Shown: positions 56,785-64,000 of the stretch, in pieces
How positions within the stretch are numbered: position 1 is the stretch's first letter
How the letters are laid out: each line of letters starts with the position of its first letter
NCBI RefSeq assembly: GCF_000013085.1
Contig: NC_007643.1
Span: 4,288,826 to 4,352,825, forward strand
DNA: 64,000 nt
Reading direction: 5' to 3'
Origin: Rhodospirillum rubrum ATCC 11170
GTDB taxonomy: Bacteria > Pseudomonadota > Alphaproteobacteria > Rhodospirillales > Rhodospirillaceae
Program-made: the position numbers and the translations under genes
Notes under the pieces: generated by a model
Databases searched by the model: none
The model's input: the letters and a program-made list of their open reading frames with translations, nothing else
Told to the model about the DNA's origin: nothing

Positions 56785-58055
56785 GCCAAAGATCCCTTCT
56801 GCGCGGGGGAGGGGCAGGGGGCGGCGGCCCGGTCGGTCAGCGTCGCGGCGATGCGCCCGGCCAAGCGGTGGGCGACCACGTCCTTGGACAGGGTCGGCCA
56901 GTCTTCGACGCCTTCGGCGGTGATCACATGCACCGTGTTGTCGGGGCTGGCGAAGACGGTGCCGCGACCGCCATTGCCAGCCTCGGACACGTCATTGGCG
57001 ATGATCCAGTCGCAGCCCTTGCGCAGGCGCTTGGCCGAGGCCTGGGCGACGACCTCCTCGGTCTCGGCGGCGAAGCCGACGACCAGGGCGGGGCGCTGGG
57101 GTCCGGCGGCGGCGAGGTTGGCCAGGATATCGGGATTGGGGCTGAGGGCGAGGACCGGCGGCGGCGCGCCGGCGGCCTTCTTGGTTTTATGGGTCGCCGG
57201 ATGGGTCACCGTCCAATCGGCGACGGCGGCGGCGCAGACGGCGATATCGGCGGGCAGGGCCTGCTGGCAGGCGGCCAGCATCTCGCGCGCCGTGGTGACG
57301 CGCACCACCGTCGTTCCCGGCGGATCGGCCAGGGCTGTCGGGCCGCTGACCAGGGTGACGCGGGCGCCAAGCCGGGCCAGGGCCCCGGCGATGGCATGGC
57401 CCTGATGGCCCGAGGAACGGTTGGCGATATAGCGCACCGGATCGATCGGTTCGTGGGTGGGGCCGCTGGTCACCAGGGCGTGGCGGCCGCTTAAGGGGCC
57501 GGGCGCGGCCGGCGACAGGCCAAGCACCCGTTTGATGGCGGCGAGGATCTCGGGCACCTCGGCCATCCGCCCCTCGCCCTGTTCCCCGCAAGCCATATCG
57601 CCCGATCCGGGGCCGACGCGATGGATGCCACGGCTTTCAAGCAGGGCCATATTGGCCCTGGTCGCCGGATGGGCCCACATGAACAGGTTCATCGTCGGGG
57701 CGACGAGAACCGGCTTGTCGGTGGCGAGCAAGGTGGTGCTGGCCAGATCATCGGCATGGCCCCCGGCCATCTTGGCCAGCAGATCGGCGGTCGCCGGGGC
57801 AACCACGACGATATCGGCCTCGCGCGACAGGCGGATATGGCCCATCTCGGTTTCATCAGTCAGCGAGAACAGATCCTGATAGACCGGCTCGCCCGACAGC
57901 GCCGCAAGCGACAGCTGCGTGACGAACTGGCTGCCACCCCGGGTCAGGACGCAGCGGACCCGGGCCCCTTGATCGCGCAGGCGGCGGATGAGGTCGAGCG
58001 ACTTATAGGCGGCGATGCCGCCCGCCACGATCAACAAGATGCGCTTGTCGTTCAC
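56781..58055 (-). CDS. coaBC: Phosphopantothenoylcysteine decarboxylase/synthetase
   Basis: CoaBC joins phosphopantothenate to cysteine using CTP and then decarboxylates the product, two steps of coenzyme A synthesis. The 424-residue protein has the FMN-binding CoaC half (about 1-185: LLIVAGGIAAYKSLDLIRRL, the active Cys in GDMACGEQGEGRM near 157) and the CoaB half (about 190-415: TSGPTHEPIDPVRYIANRSS, AAVADWTV, KGCDWIIANDV). The GTG at 58053-58055 has GGAG eight bases upstream. It uses cysteine, so linkage to Rrf2-cysK makes metabolic sense. Confidence 0.95.
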   Translation of the reverse strand: MNDKRILLIVAGGIAAYKSLDLIRRLRDQGARVRCVLTRGGSQFVTQLSLAALSGEPVYQDLFSLTDETEMGHIRLSREADIVVVAPATADLLAKMAGGHADDLASTTLLATDKPVLVAPTMNLFMWAHPATRANMALLESRGIHRVGPGSGDMACGEQGEGRMAEVPEILAAIKRVLGLSPAAPGPLSGRHALVTSGPTHEPIDPVRYIANRSSGHQGHAIAGALARLGARVTLVSGPTALADPPGTTVVRVTTAREMLAACQQALPADIAVCAAAVADWTVTHPATHKTKKAAGAPPPVLALSPNPDILANLAAAGPQRPALVVGFAAETEEVVAQASAKRLRKGCDWIIANDVSEAGNGGRGTVFASPDNTVHVITAEGVEDWPTLSKDVVAHRLAGRIAATLTDRAAAPCPSPAQKGSLA

Positions 58056-58386
58056 GCTATGGGGCTCCGTTTGCGGTCGGGCGGCGACAGCACAAGGCCG
58101 CCGGACTCGCCGGTTCTGGCGATGGTCCCCCACCCGCAAGGGTTAGAAGGGGACTAAACGGACCGGCAAAGGGTTATAGGGGGCGAATTGAACAAATTCG
58201 CAAGGACCTTGGCAAGGAGAGTCCCACGGAATTTCCGTGAAATCGCGGCGGCGGTGGGCGTGAGGCTTGCTCCCCGCGCACCGCCGGCAATTCGAGAGTG
58301 AAGAAAATCGTCGTCGCACTCTGGTTCAGAGCGCTGGGGAGGCGCTCCCGGCGGCAAGGCCGGGGCCGGCGATCGCCCGGGGGTGC
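58056..58386. other. 331-base spacer between coaBC and ubiB
   Basis: I see no gene I can support here. A 67-residue minus-strand frame (58154-58357) lacks a ribosome site and family resemblance. The stretch 58170-58250 is less GC-rich and should contain the coaBC promoter; a GAATTGAACAAATTC dyad at 58184-58198 could be an operator. Confidence 0.5.
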
Positions 58387-59946
58387 TTAGGACTCTTTGA
58401 GGAAAAGCAGTACGCCCAGCACGATGGCGATCAGCCAGGGGGCGACGGTGATCACCCCGCTCAAGGGGCCGCGATTGCCGCGCAGGGCCTTGACCGTTTC
58501 CGGGTGCAGGCGGAAGCCGCCCTTATCCATGCCGCCCAGCAGGTTCTCGGCCGATTCCAGCAGACGCGGCAGCCGGCCCACCGAGTCGCTGAGCGTCTTC
58601 ATGCCATCGGCCAACCGGGCCTGGGGACCGAGGTTGTCGGCCATCCACGATTCGATCAGCGGGCGGGAAAGCTCCCACATATTGACATCGGGGGCCAGGG
58701 TGCGGCCGACGCCCTCGGTCACCAGCATGCTTTTTTGCAAAAGCAGCAACTGGGGCTGGGCCTGCATGTCAAAGGTCTCGGTGACCTGGAACAACTGACC
58801 AAGCAGGCGGGCGACGGAAATCTCGTTGAGCGGCCGGCCCATGATCGGTTCGGCGATCGAACGGCAGGCCTGGGTGAAGCCCTCGACCGATTTATCGGCG
58901 GGAACCCAGCCGGCCTCGAAATGGACCTCGGCGGCGCGGCGATAATTGCCCGTCAGGAAGCCCAGCAGCATCTCGCCCAGATAGCGCCGGGTCTGGCGGT
59001 CGATTCGGCCCATGATGCCGAAATCGACGGCGACCAGAACCCCCTCGGCATCGACGAACATATTGCCGGGGTGGAGGTCGGCGTGGAAGAAGCCGTCGCG
59101 GAAGACCATGCTGAAGAAGGCGTTGGCGGCGTTGCCGACCAGCACCCGGGGATCGAGGCCGGCGGCGATCAGCTTGTCGGGCTCGTCGATGCGCAGGCCG
59201 CGCACCCGTTCTTGGGTCATGATTCGCCGGCCGGTGCGCTGCCAGTCGATGGCCGGCACGCGGAAGGTCGGATCATCGGCGAAATTCTCGGCCAGTTCGC
59301 AGGCGGCGGCGGCTTCGAAGCGCAGGTCCATCTCGATGACGACCGATTCCTCGAAGGCTCGGGCGTTTTCCACCGGGCGCAGCCGGCGCCACTGGGGCTG
59401 GGCGAATTCCACCAGCCGCGAGAGCCAGAACAGCAGATCGATATCGCGGCGGAAGGCCTCCTCGACGCCGGGGCGCAGAACCTTGACCGCGACTTCGCGG
59501 GTATGGCCCTCGGCATCGGGGGCGGTGATGGCGAAATGAACCTGGGCGATCGACGCCGCCGCCACCGGCACCGGATCGAAAACGCTGAAGGCGCTTTCAA
59601 GGGGCCGGTCCAGTTCGGTTTCCACCGTGCGGCGGACATCCTCGAAGGGGAAGGGCGGCAGCGAGTCTTGCAGATTGGACAGGTCGGCCGCGACCTCTTC
59701 GCCCATCAGATCGGCCCGCGTCGACAATGCTTGGCCAAGCTTGATGAAGGACGGACCCAATTCGCCAAAGGCGGCGGCGAGCTTTTCGCCCGGACGGCCT
59801 GGCACATTGCGGCGGCTGGCCGCCTTGGCGATCCAGACGGCCGGTTTGGCCACCCCCAGGCGCTCCAGCGGGAACAGGGCATCGTGACGCGCCAGAACCC
59901 GGGCGATGGTGATCAACCGGGTCAGATTACGGAGGTGGCCAATCAT
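58387..59946 (-). CDS. ubiB: Ubiquinone biosynthesis kinase-like protein UbiB
   Basis: UbiB is an atypical kinase-fold ATPase needed for ubiquinone synthesis and lipid handling. The 519-residue protein shows the family KxGQ motif in SFIKLGQALSTRADLM near 79-94, EVAVKVLRPGVE, the catalytic region FFHADLHPGNMF, and VDFGIMGRID. A C-terminal membrane helix follows (APWLIAIVLGVLLFL). The ATG at 59944-59946 lies one base after the ubiE stop, so ubiE-ubiB is an operon. Confidence 0.95.
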   Translation of the reverse strand: MIGHLRNLTRLITIARVLARHDALFPLERLGVAKPAVWIAKAASRRNVPGRPGEKLAAAFGELGPSFIKLGQALSTRADLMGEEVAADLSNLQDSLPPFPFEDVRRTVETELDRPLESAFSVFDPVPVAAASIAQVHFAITAPDAEGHTREVAVKVLRPGVEEAFRRDIDLLFWLSRLVEFAQPQWRRLRPVENARAFEESVVIEMDLRFEAAAACELAENFADDPTFRVPAIDWQRTGRRIMTQERVRGLRIDEPDKLIAAGLDPRVLVGNAANAFFSMVFRDGFFHADLHPGNMFVDAEGVLVAVDFGIMGRIDRQTRRYLGEMLLGFLTGNYRRAAEVHFEAGWVPADKSVEGFTQACRSIAEPIMGRPLNEISVARLLGQLFQVTETFDMQAQPQLLLLQKSMLVTEGVGRTLAPDVNMWELSRPLIESWMADNLGPQARLADGMKTLSDSVGRLPRLLESAENLLGGMDKGGFRLHPETVKALRGNRGPLSGVITVAPWLIAIVLGVLLFLKES

Positions 59947-59947
59947 G

Positions 59948-60721
59948 TCAGAGGCGCCGTCCCGAATGCATGGCGGCGATGCCGCCCGACAGGTTCCGAT
60001 AGCGGACCTGACCAAGGCCGGCGGCTTCCATGCGCGCCAGAAGTTCTTCCTGGGGCGGGAACTTGCGGATGCTCTCGGCCAGATAGCGATAGGCTTCCTC
60101 GTCACGGGCGACGTAGCGGCCCATGATCGGCAACATCTTGAAGGAATAAAGGTCGTAAAGCTGGTCAAGGACCGGCACCACCACCTTGCTGAATTCCAGG
60201 CACAGGAAACGGCCGCCGGGCTTGAGCACGCGCCGCGCCTCGGCCAGGGCGGCGTCGATATGGGTGACGTTGCGCAGGCCGAAGGCGATGGTATAGGCAT
60301 CGACGCTGCGGTCGGGCAAGGGAACGGCCTCGGCGTCGCCGCAGGTCCATGACAGGCCGCTGACGATGCCGCGATCGATCGCGCGATCACGGCCGACGCT
60401 GAGCATTTCCTTGTTGATGTCGCAAACCGTCACATGGGCCGGGGCGACGCCCTCGGCCACTTTGCGGCGGCTGCGTTCCAGAATGCGGAAGGCGATATCG
60501 CCGGTGCCGCCGGCCAAGTCGAGATAGGCGCGCCCCGGGCGGGGATCGAGCCAATCGACGAAGGCGTCCTTCCAGACCCGGTGAATGCCACCGCTCATCA
60601 GGTCGTTCATCAGGTCGTAGCGGGGAGCGACGGAGTCGAAGACTCCGCGCACGAGACTGGCCTTTTCCGCCGCCTTGACGGTACGGAAGCCAAAGTGTGT
60701 CGTATCAGTTTCCTGCGTCAT
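59948..60721 (-). CDS. ubiE: Ubiquinone/menaquinone methyltransferase UbiE
   Basis: UbiE is the SAM-dependent C-methyltransferase of ubiquinone (and, where present, menaquinone or rhodoquinone-related) synthesis. The 257-residue protein has [20 protein letters not shown] near 27-46, SAM motif [15 protein letters not shown] near 66-80, [11 protein letters not shown] and [12 protein letters not shown]. The ATG at 60719-60721 follows AAGGTGCGCGG. It is divergent from mutM with 112 bases between, the common ubiE/mutM arrangement. Confidence 0.95.
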   Translation of the reverse strand: MTQETDTTHFGFRTVKAAEKASLVRGVFDSVAPRYDLMNDLMSGGIHRVWKDAFVDWLDPRPGRAYLDLAGGTGDIAFRILERSRRKVAEGVAPAHVTVCDINKEMLSVGRDRAIDRGIVSGLSWTCGDAEAVPLPDRSVDAYTIAFGLRNVTHIDAALAEARRVLKPGGRFLCLEFSKVVVPVLDQLYDLYSFKMLPIMGRYVARDEEAYRYLAESIRKFPPQEELLARMEAAGLGQVRYRNLSGGIAAMHSGRRL

Positions 60722-60833
60722 GCCGCGCACCTTAGTATAAGCGACGGGGCCACGCCACACGAACGTTGGCGCCCCGGAGAACGGGGTGCGTCCCGCGCCA
60801 TCTTGGCGGGGAACCCCAAGGGAAGCGGACCAT

Positions 60834-61679
60834 ATGCCAGAATTACCCGAAGTGGAAACCGTGCGCTTGGGCTTGACCCCGGCTCTTGTCGGAGAACGGC
60901 TAAGCCGGGTGGCGGCGCGACGGCCGGCGCTGCGTCTGCCGATCCCGGTCGATCTGGTCCAACGGCTGACCGGAAAGGTTGTCGGTAGTCTCGATCGCCG
61001 GGCTAAGTATCTGTTATTACGCATGATCGATGGGCCGGTGGCGCTGATCCATCTTGGCATGTCGGGCAGCATGACCGTTGGGCCGCTGGCCGGTCATGCC
61101 GAACCGGGGCCCCATGATCATATTTTGTTCGAAACCGAGGCTGGCCTGCGCGTCACCTTTCGCGACCCCCGGCGCTTCGGTCTGATCACCCTGGCCGAGC
61201 CCGAGACTCTGGATGATCACCCGCTGCTGGCCAAGCTTGGTCCCGAGCCGCTGTCCGAGGCTTTCGACGCCGAGGTCCTGGTGCGCCGGCTGAACGGCCG
61301 TCAGGCGCCGATCAAGGCGGCGCTGCTTGATCAGGGCGTGGTGGCCGGGCTTGGCAATATCTATGTCAGCGAGGCCTTGTTCCGCGCCGGCATTTCGCCG
61401 CTGCGCCCGGCGGCCAGCGTCACCGGCGCCTGGGCCGAGGCGCTGGTGGCGGCGATTCGCGCCGTTTTGGGCGAAGCCATCGCCGCGGGCGGCTCGTCGT
61501 TGCGCGACCATCGCCAGACCGATGGGGCTTTGGGCTATTTTCAGCACCGCTTCGCCGTTTACGATCGCGTCGGCCAACCCTGCCCGGGCTGCGACTGCGA
61601 TGTGGCGCGGACCGGCGGCATCGAACGGATGGTCCAGTCCGGGCGATCCACCTTTTTCTGCGGGCGTCGTCAGCGGTGA
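60834..61679 (+). CDS. mutM: Formamidopyrimidine-DNA glycosylase
   Basis: MutM removes 8-oxoguanine from DNA and nicks the abasic site. The 281-residue protein starts [10 protein letters not shown] (catalytic Pro2, Glu3) and has AKYLLLRM with the conserved Lys near 59, HLGMSGSM, and [18 protein letters not shown]. The C-terminal zinc finger region reads PCPGCDCDV then [11 protein letters not shown]: the fourth cysteine of the normal C-x2-C/C-x2-C finger is replaced by Arg, while an extra Cys lies in the first half. The ATG at 60834 has GGGAAGCGGAC upstream. Confidence 0.94.
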   Translation: MPELPEVETVRLGLTPALVGERLSRVAARRPALRLPIPVDLVQRLTGKVVGSLDRRAKYLLLRMIDGPVALIHLGMSGSMTVGPLAGHAEPGPHDHILFETEAGLRVTFRDPRRFGLITLAEPETLDDHPLLAKLGPEPLSEAFDAEVLVRRLNGRQAPIKAALLDQGVVAGLGNIYVSEALFRAGISPLRPAASVTGAWAEALVAAIRAVLGEAIAAGGSSLRDHRQTDGALGYFQHRFAVYDRVGQPCPGCDCDVARTGGIERMVQSGRSTFFCGRRQR

Positions 61680-61697
61680 TGGTGTAGTCTCCGGCCC

Positions 61698-62159
61698 ATG
61701 AACGCGCCAAGACTCCAGGGAAAGCCCCCGAGCCGCCGCTACCTTTCGACTCGATCGGTAGCTTTTGCCCCCATGCTGATCGCCGGTGGTTTCGCCGCGA
61801 TAACCCTGCTGGGATCGGTGATCGTGGTGCCGCCGGCGGCGGCCTTTCAAGCCGAAGCCGAGGCCCCGGTGAAATTCGTGCGCGGCACCGAGGACGTGCC
61901 CCTGATGCCCGGTCTCGCCCCGGTTCCCGATTCGGGAATGGTCTTCGAAGCCACCGGGGGGCGCTTGGTTGAGGCCTTCGCCAGCGGTCCGGTGAAGCGG
62001 GCCCGCGTCCTTGAGTTCTATCGCTCGACTCTGCCCCAGCTTGGCTGGAAGATCTCGGGTCCGAGTTCCTTCGCCCGCGAGGGAGAAACCCTTGATCTCG
62101 ATTTCATCGGCGAGTCCCCCGCCCTGACGGTCCGGTTTTCCCTGGCCCCCGACGGCTGA
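61698..62159 (+). CDS. Membrane-anchored or secreted hypothetical protein
   Basis: This 153-residue protein has an Arg-rich start, a hydrophobic segment at about 25-46 (PMLIAGGFAAITLLGSVIVV) and an Ala-rich possible cleavage site (AAAFQAEAE), then a small globular domain: FVRGTEDVPLMPGLAPVPDS, FEATGGRLVEAFASG, VLEFYRSTLPQLGWK, LDFIGESPALTVRFSL. The FYRSTLPQLGW segment resembles envelope proteins found beside mutM in other alphaproteobacteria. The function is unknown. It starts 18 bases after mutM. Confidence 0.8.
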   Translation: MNAPRLQGKPPSRRYLSTRSVAFAPMLIAGGFAAITLLGSVIVVPPAAAFQAEAEAPVKFVRGTEDVPLMPGLAPVPDSGMVFEATGGRLVEAFASGPVKRARVLEFYRSTLPQLGWKISGPSSFAREGETLDLDFIGESPALTVRFSLAPDG

Positions 62160-62270
62160 GCCGCGCCAGCGGCTTACCCTTTGGCGGCGGCCCCCGGTCC
62201 GCCCGCCGCCCGCCCACGGGCGGCCCGACAATCCCGCATGATCCTACCACCATTGAGGGAGCAGGCTCAG

Positions 62271-63047
62271 ATGGCCTACGAAAACATTCTCGTGGAAACC
62301 AACGGTAAAGTGGGCATCGTCACGCTCAACCGGCCCAAGGCGCTCAATGCCCTTTCGGCCGGGTTGGTCCGCGATCTCGGCGCCGCCCTCGACGCCTTCG
62401 AGGCCGATGTGAACGTCCACGTCATCGTCCTGACCGGCTCGGACAAGGCTTTCGCCGCCGGCGCCGATATCAAGGAGATGGCCGAAAAGTCCTATATGGA
62501 CGCCTATCTCGAAGACTTCATCACCAAGGGCTGGGAGCGGGTGACCACCTGCCGCAAGCCGATCATCGCCGCCGTGGCCGGATTCGCCCTGGGCGGTGGC
62601 TGCGAGATGGCGATGATGTGCGATTTCATCATCGCCGCCCAGAACGCCAAATTCGGCCAGCCCGAAATCAACCTGGGCACCCTGCCCGGCGCCGGCGGCA
62701 CCCAGCGTCTGACCCGCTTCGTCGGCAAGTCCAAGGCGATGGACATGTGTCTGACCGGGCGGATGATGGATGCCGACGAGGCTTGGAAATGCGGCCTCGT
62801 CAGCCGCATCGTCCCGGTGGACGATCTCAAGGACGAGGTGCTGAAGATCGCCGAGGCGATCGCCGATAAAAGCCTGCCGATCACCATGATGGTCAAGGAG
62901 GCGGTCAATGCCGCCTATGAGACCACCCTGGCCCAGGGTGTCCGATTCGAGCGCCGGCTTTTCCAGGCGAGTTTCGCCACCGACGACCAGAAGGAAGGCA
63001 TGAACGCCTTCATCGAAAAGCGTCAGCCCAGTTTCACCGACCGCTGA
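62271..63047 (+). CDS. Enoyl-CoA hydratase
   Basis: This 258-residue crotonase hydrates trans-2-enoyl-CoA in fatty-acid or butyrate-type metabolism. It has VTLNRPKALNALSAGLV near 18-34, the oxyanion-hole FAAGADIKEMAE near 63-74, the catalytic Glu in GFALGGGCEMAMMCD near 115, and PEINLGTLPGAGGTQRLTR with the second Glu near 135. The ATG at 62271 has GAGGGAG upstream. It is a stand-alone short-chain type. Confidence 0.94.
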   Translation: MAYENILVETNGKVGIVTLNRPKALNALSAGLVRDLGAALDAFEADVNVHVIVLTGSDKAFAAGADIKEMAEKSYMDAYLEDFITKGWERVTTCRKPIIAAVAGFALGGGCEMAMMCDFIIAAQNAKFGQPEINLGTLPGAGGTQRLTRFVGKSKAMDMCLTGRMMDADEAWKCGLVSRIVPVDDLKDEVLKIAEAIADKSLPITMMVKEAVNAAYETTLAQGVRFERRLFQASFATDDQKEGMNAFIEKRQPSFTDR

Positions 63048-63189
63048 GGCGGCGCCGAAGTCGCGGGCAAGCGTTTTCCTTGACGGATGGACAGGTCCAT
63101 CCTATAAAGCCGCCCTTCCGCGCGCTCTGGCTGTCCGGGCCGGAACGCGGCGGAACCCTTTTTCTTGAGATGTCGAGCAGGGACCCTCC

Positions 63190-63456
63190 ATGGCCAACCA
63201 TAAGTCGGCGAAGAAGCGCATTCTGCGCAACGCCAGCCGCTCCGAGATCAACCACGCCCGCATCGGCCGTATCCGTACCTTCGTCAAGAAGGTCGAAGCG
63301 GCGATCGCCAGCGGTGACAAGGATGCCGCCAAGGCGGCTTTCCAGATCGCCATGCCGGAAGTGCAGCGCGGCGTGACCAAGGGCGTTCTTCACCAGAACA
63401 CCGCTTCGCGCAAGATCTCCCGGCTGTCGGCCCGGATCAAGGCGATCGGCGCCTAA
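63190..63456 (+). CDS. rpsT: 30S ribosomal protein bS20
   Basis: This 88-residue basic helical protein binds 16S r[21 protein letters not shown] is the family start, and [20 protein letters not shown] the end. GGGACCCTCC precedes the ATG, a weak ribosome site. In relatives rpsT is followed by dnaA, so the chromosome origin region is probably just beyond the window. Confidence 0.97.
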   Translation: MANHKSAKKRILRNASRSEINHARIGRIRTFVKKVEAAIASGDKDAAKAAFQIAMPEVQRGVTKGVLHQNTASRKISRLSARIKAIGA

Positions 63457-63466
63457 GTGGCGCCGT

Positions 63467-63551
63467 CCTGCTCCGCTTCGGCGGAGCGGGATGATGAAGC
63501 GATAAGGCCCCCTCCCGGGGGCCGATAAGCGACATGACCCCTTTCGGGGGT
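63467..63551. repeat. Three successive GC hairpins behind rpsT
   Basis: The stems are GCTCCGC/GCGGAGC with a TTCG loop (63470-63487), GGCCCCC/GGGGGCC with a TCCC loop (63506-63523), and ACCCC/GGGGT (63537-63551). None is followed by T-runs. They may stabilise the 3' end of rpsT mRNA. Confidence 0.65.
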
Positions 63552-63627
63552 GGCGCCTTCTTTGGCATGGCTTCGTGAAACCGGGGCCGGTCAGCTTTGG
63601 CGATTACGAATGGAAGAGCGCCGTCGG

Positions 63628-63658
63628 CACGCTTGGGGCAACCTAGGCGTGTTTTTTT
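63628..63658 (+). terminator. Strong intrinsic terminator downstream of rpsT
   Basis: CACGCTTGGG at 63628-63637 pairs with CCTAGGCGTG at 63642-63651 (two G-U pairs) closing a GCAA tetraloop, followed by seven T. It lies 172 bases after rpsT. Confidence 0.85.
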
Positions 63659-64000
63659 GTCTTCTCGGCGGCCACCGCCGCCCCGGCCGGCGCTGACGGG
63701 GAGTCCCCGCTCCAACCCTGGACCTTTGGTCCTCCCCTGGTCCAAAAAACCCCGGAAATCGGCCGTTTTTCCCCCTCTCTTGTGGGTCTGGAAAGGCGAG
63801 ACCCAAAATCTGGTGTCAACGCGCGAAATTTCGATGTTCACCTTTCAGTCTCGTTGTATTACCGGCAGCACAGTCATAATCTTTCCAACGTGCCGCCGAG
63901 CGGTGGCGTCTTCTGAAAATGTGCCGGTGGGTTGATTCCTCTTTTCTCCCTGATTTTAGTCCATAAGGGATGAAGGGATCAGGAATCCCCCTAGTATTTG

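Larger units (their letters stand above)
63457..64000. other. Gene-free stretch after rpsT, probably upstream of dnaA
   Basis: I support no coding region here; the frames at 63437-63841 (minus) and 63597-63935 (plus) look like noise. Three GC hairpins lie at 63467-63551 and an intrinsic terminator at 63628-63658. The right part (63770-64000) is AT-richer and should contain the promoter of the next gene. I looked for the DnaA box TTATCCACA and close variants and found none convincing. Confidence 0.6.

Noticed and set aside
58154..58357. A 67-residue minus-strand gene between ubiB and coaBC
   Set aside because: It has no Shine-Dalgarno sequence and no domain resemblance, and it overlaps the likely coaBC promoter.
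63770..64000. A replication origin with DnaA boxes
   Set aside because: No convincing TTATCCACA-type boxes were found in the visible sequence, although dnaA is expected next to rpsT.

Overview
The window is high-GC alphaproteobacterial chromosome, most likely from Rhodospirillum or a close relative in the Rhodospirillales. This rests on the joint presence of Irr, a MucR/Ros regulator, a short Fur/Mur protein, OlsB/OlsA, DUF1150 behind Hsp20, a YlxR-L7Ae fusion beside nusA, and rpsT at the edge of what should be the dnaA/origin region. The species name is an inference. I saw no rRNA, tRNA, CRISPR array or insertion sequence.

Layout. 1-1745 (minus): a secreted protein cut by the window edge, with a 44-residue membrane protein upstream. 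1964-5846: aroK-aroB, a degraded CorC/CNNM-like gene, a CBS protein and a DUF2889 protein. 5993-8491: rplY-pth-ychF. 8575-10391: a two-gene AAA ATPase/TOPRIM-like (DUF4276) cassette set between ychF and argG. 10496-12274: argG and a DUF302 gene. 12401-16912 (minus): a single 1503-residue STAND NTPase with an N-terminal PD-(D/E)XK-type nuclease domain, resembling the AVAST (Avs) anti-phage proteins; its DNA looks less GC-rich than its neighbours. 17136-18005 (minus): DUF1150 and Hsp20. 18291-24329: a hybrid histidine kinase, a 58-residue HTH protein, a LysE exporter gene broken by a nonsense codon, a divergent MocR regulator and an Hsp70-like ATPase.

24465-29398: a VanX-like peptidase, tsaB-rimI, tusA-like, mucR, fur, then olsB-olsA for ornithine lipids. 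29465-37843: miaB-phoH-ybeY-corC-lnt, an XRE regulator, metK and trmB. 38000-48133: the transcription/translation cluster rimP-nusA-ylxR-infB-rbfA-truB-rpsO-pnp, preceded by a promoter and a terminator-like hairpin that could be an attenuator. 48184-53145: GDPD, a nitronate monooxygenase-like protein with a cysteine cluster, irr, an SH3 protein and a D-2-hydroxyacid dehydrogenase. 53245-60721 (minus): a small protein, DsrE-like, MoeB/ThiF-like, cysK, an Rrf2 regulator, coaBC, ubiB and ubiE. 60834-63456: mutM, a secreted protein, an enoyl-CoA hydratase and rpsT, then a gene-free stretch rich in hairpins.

Most of the window is ordinary housekeeping DNA with tight operons (many ATGA/GTGA overlaps). 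The parts that stand out are the two putative defence modules within about 9 kb of each other on either side of argG, two decayed genes, and several promoter-operator or hairpin arrangements.
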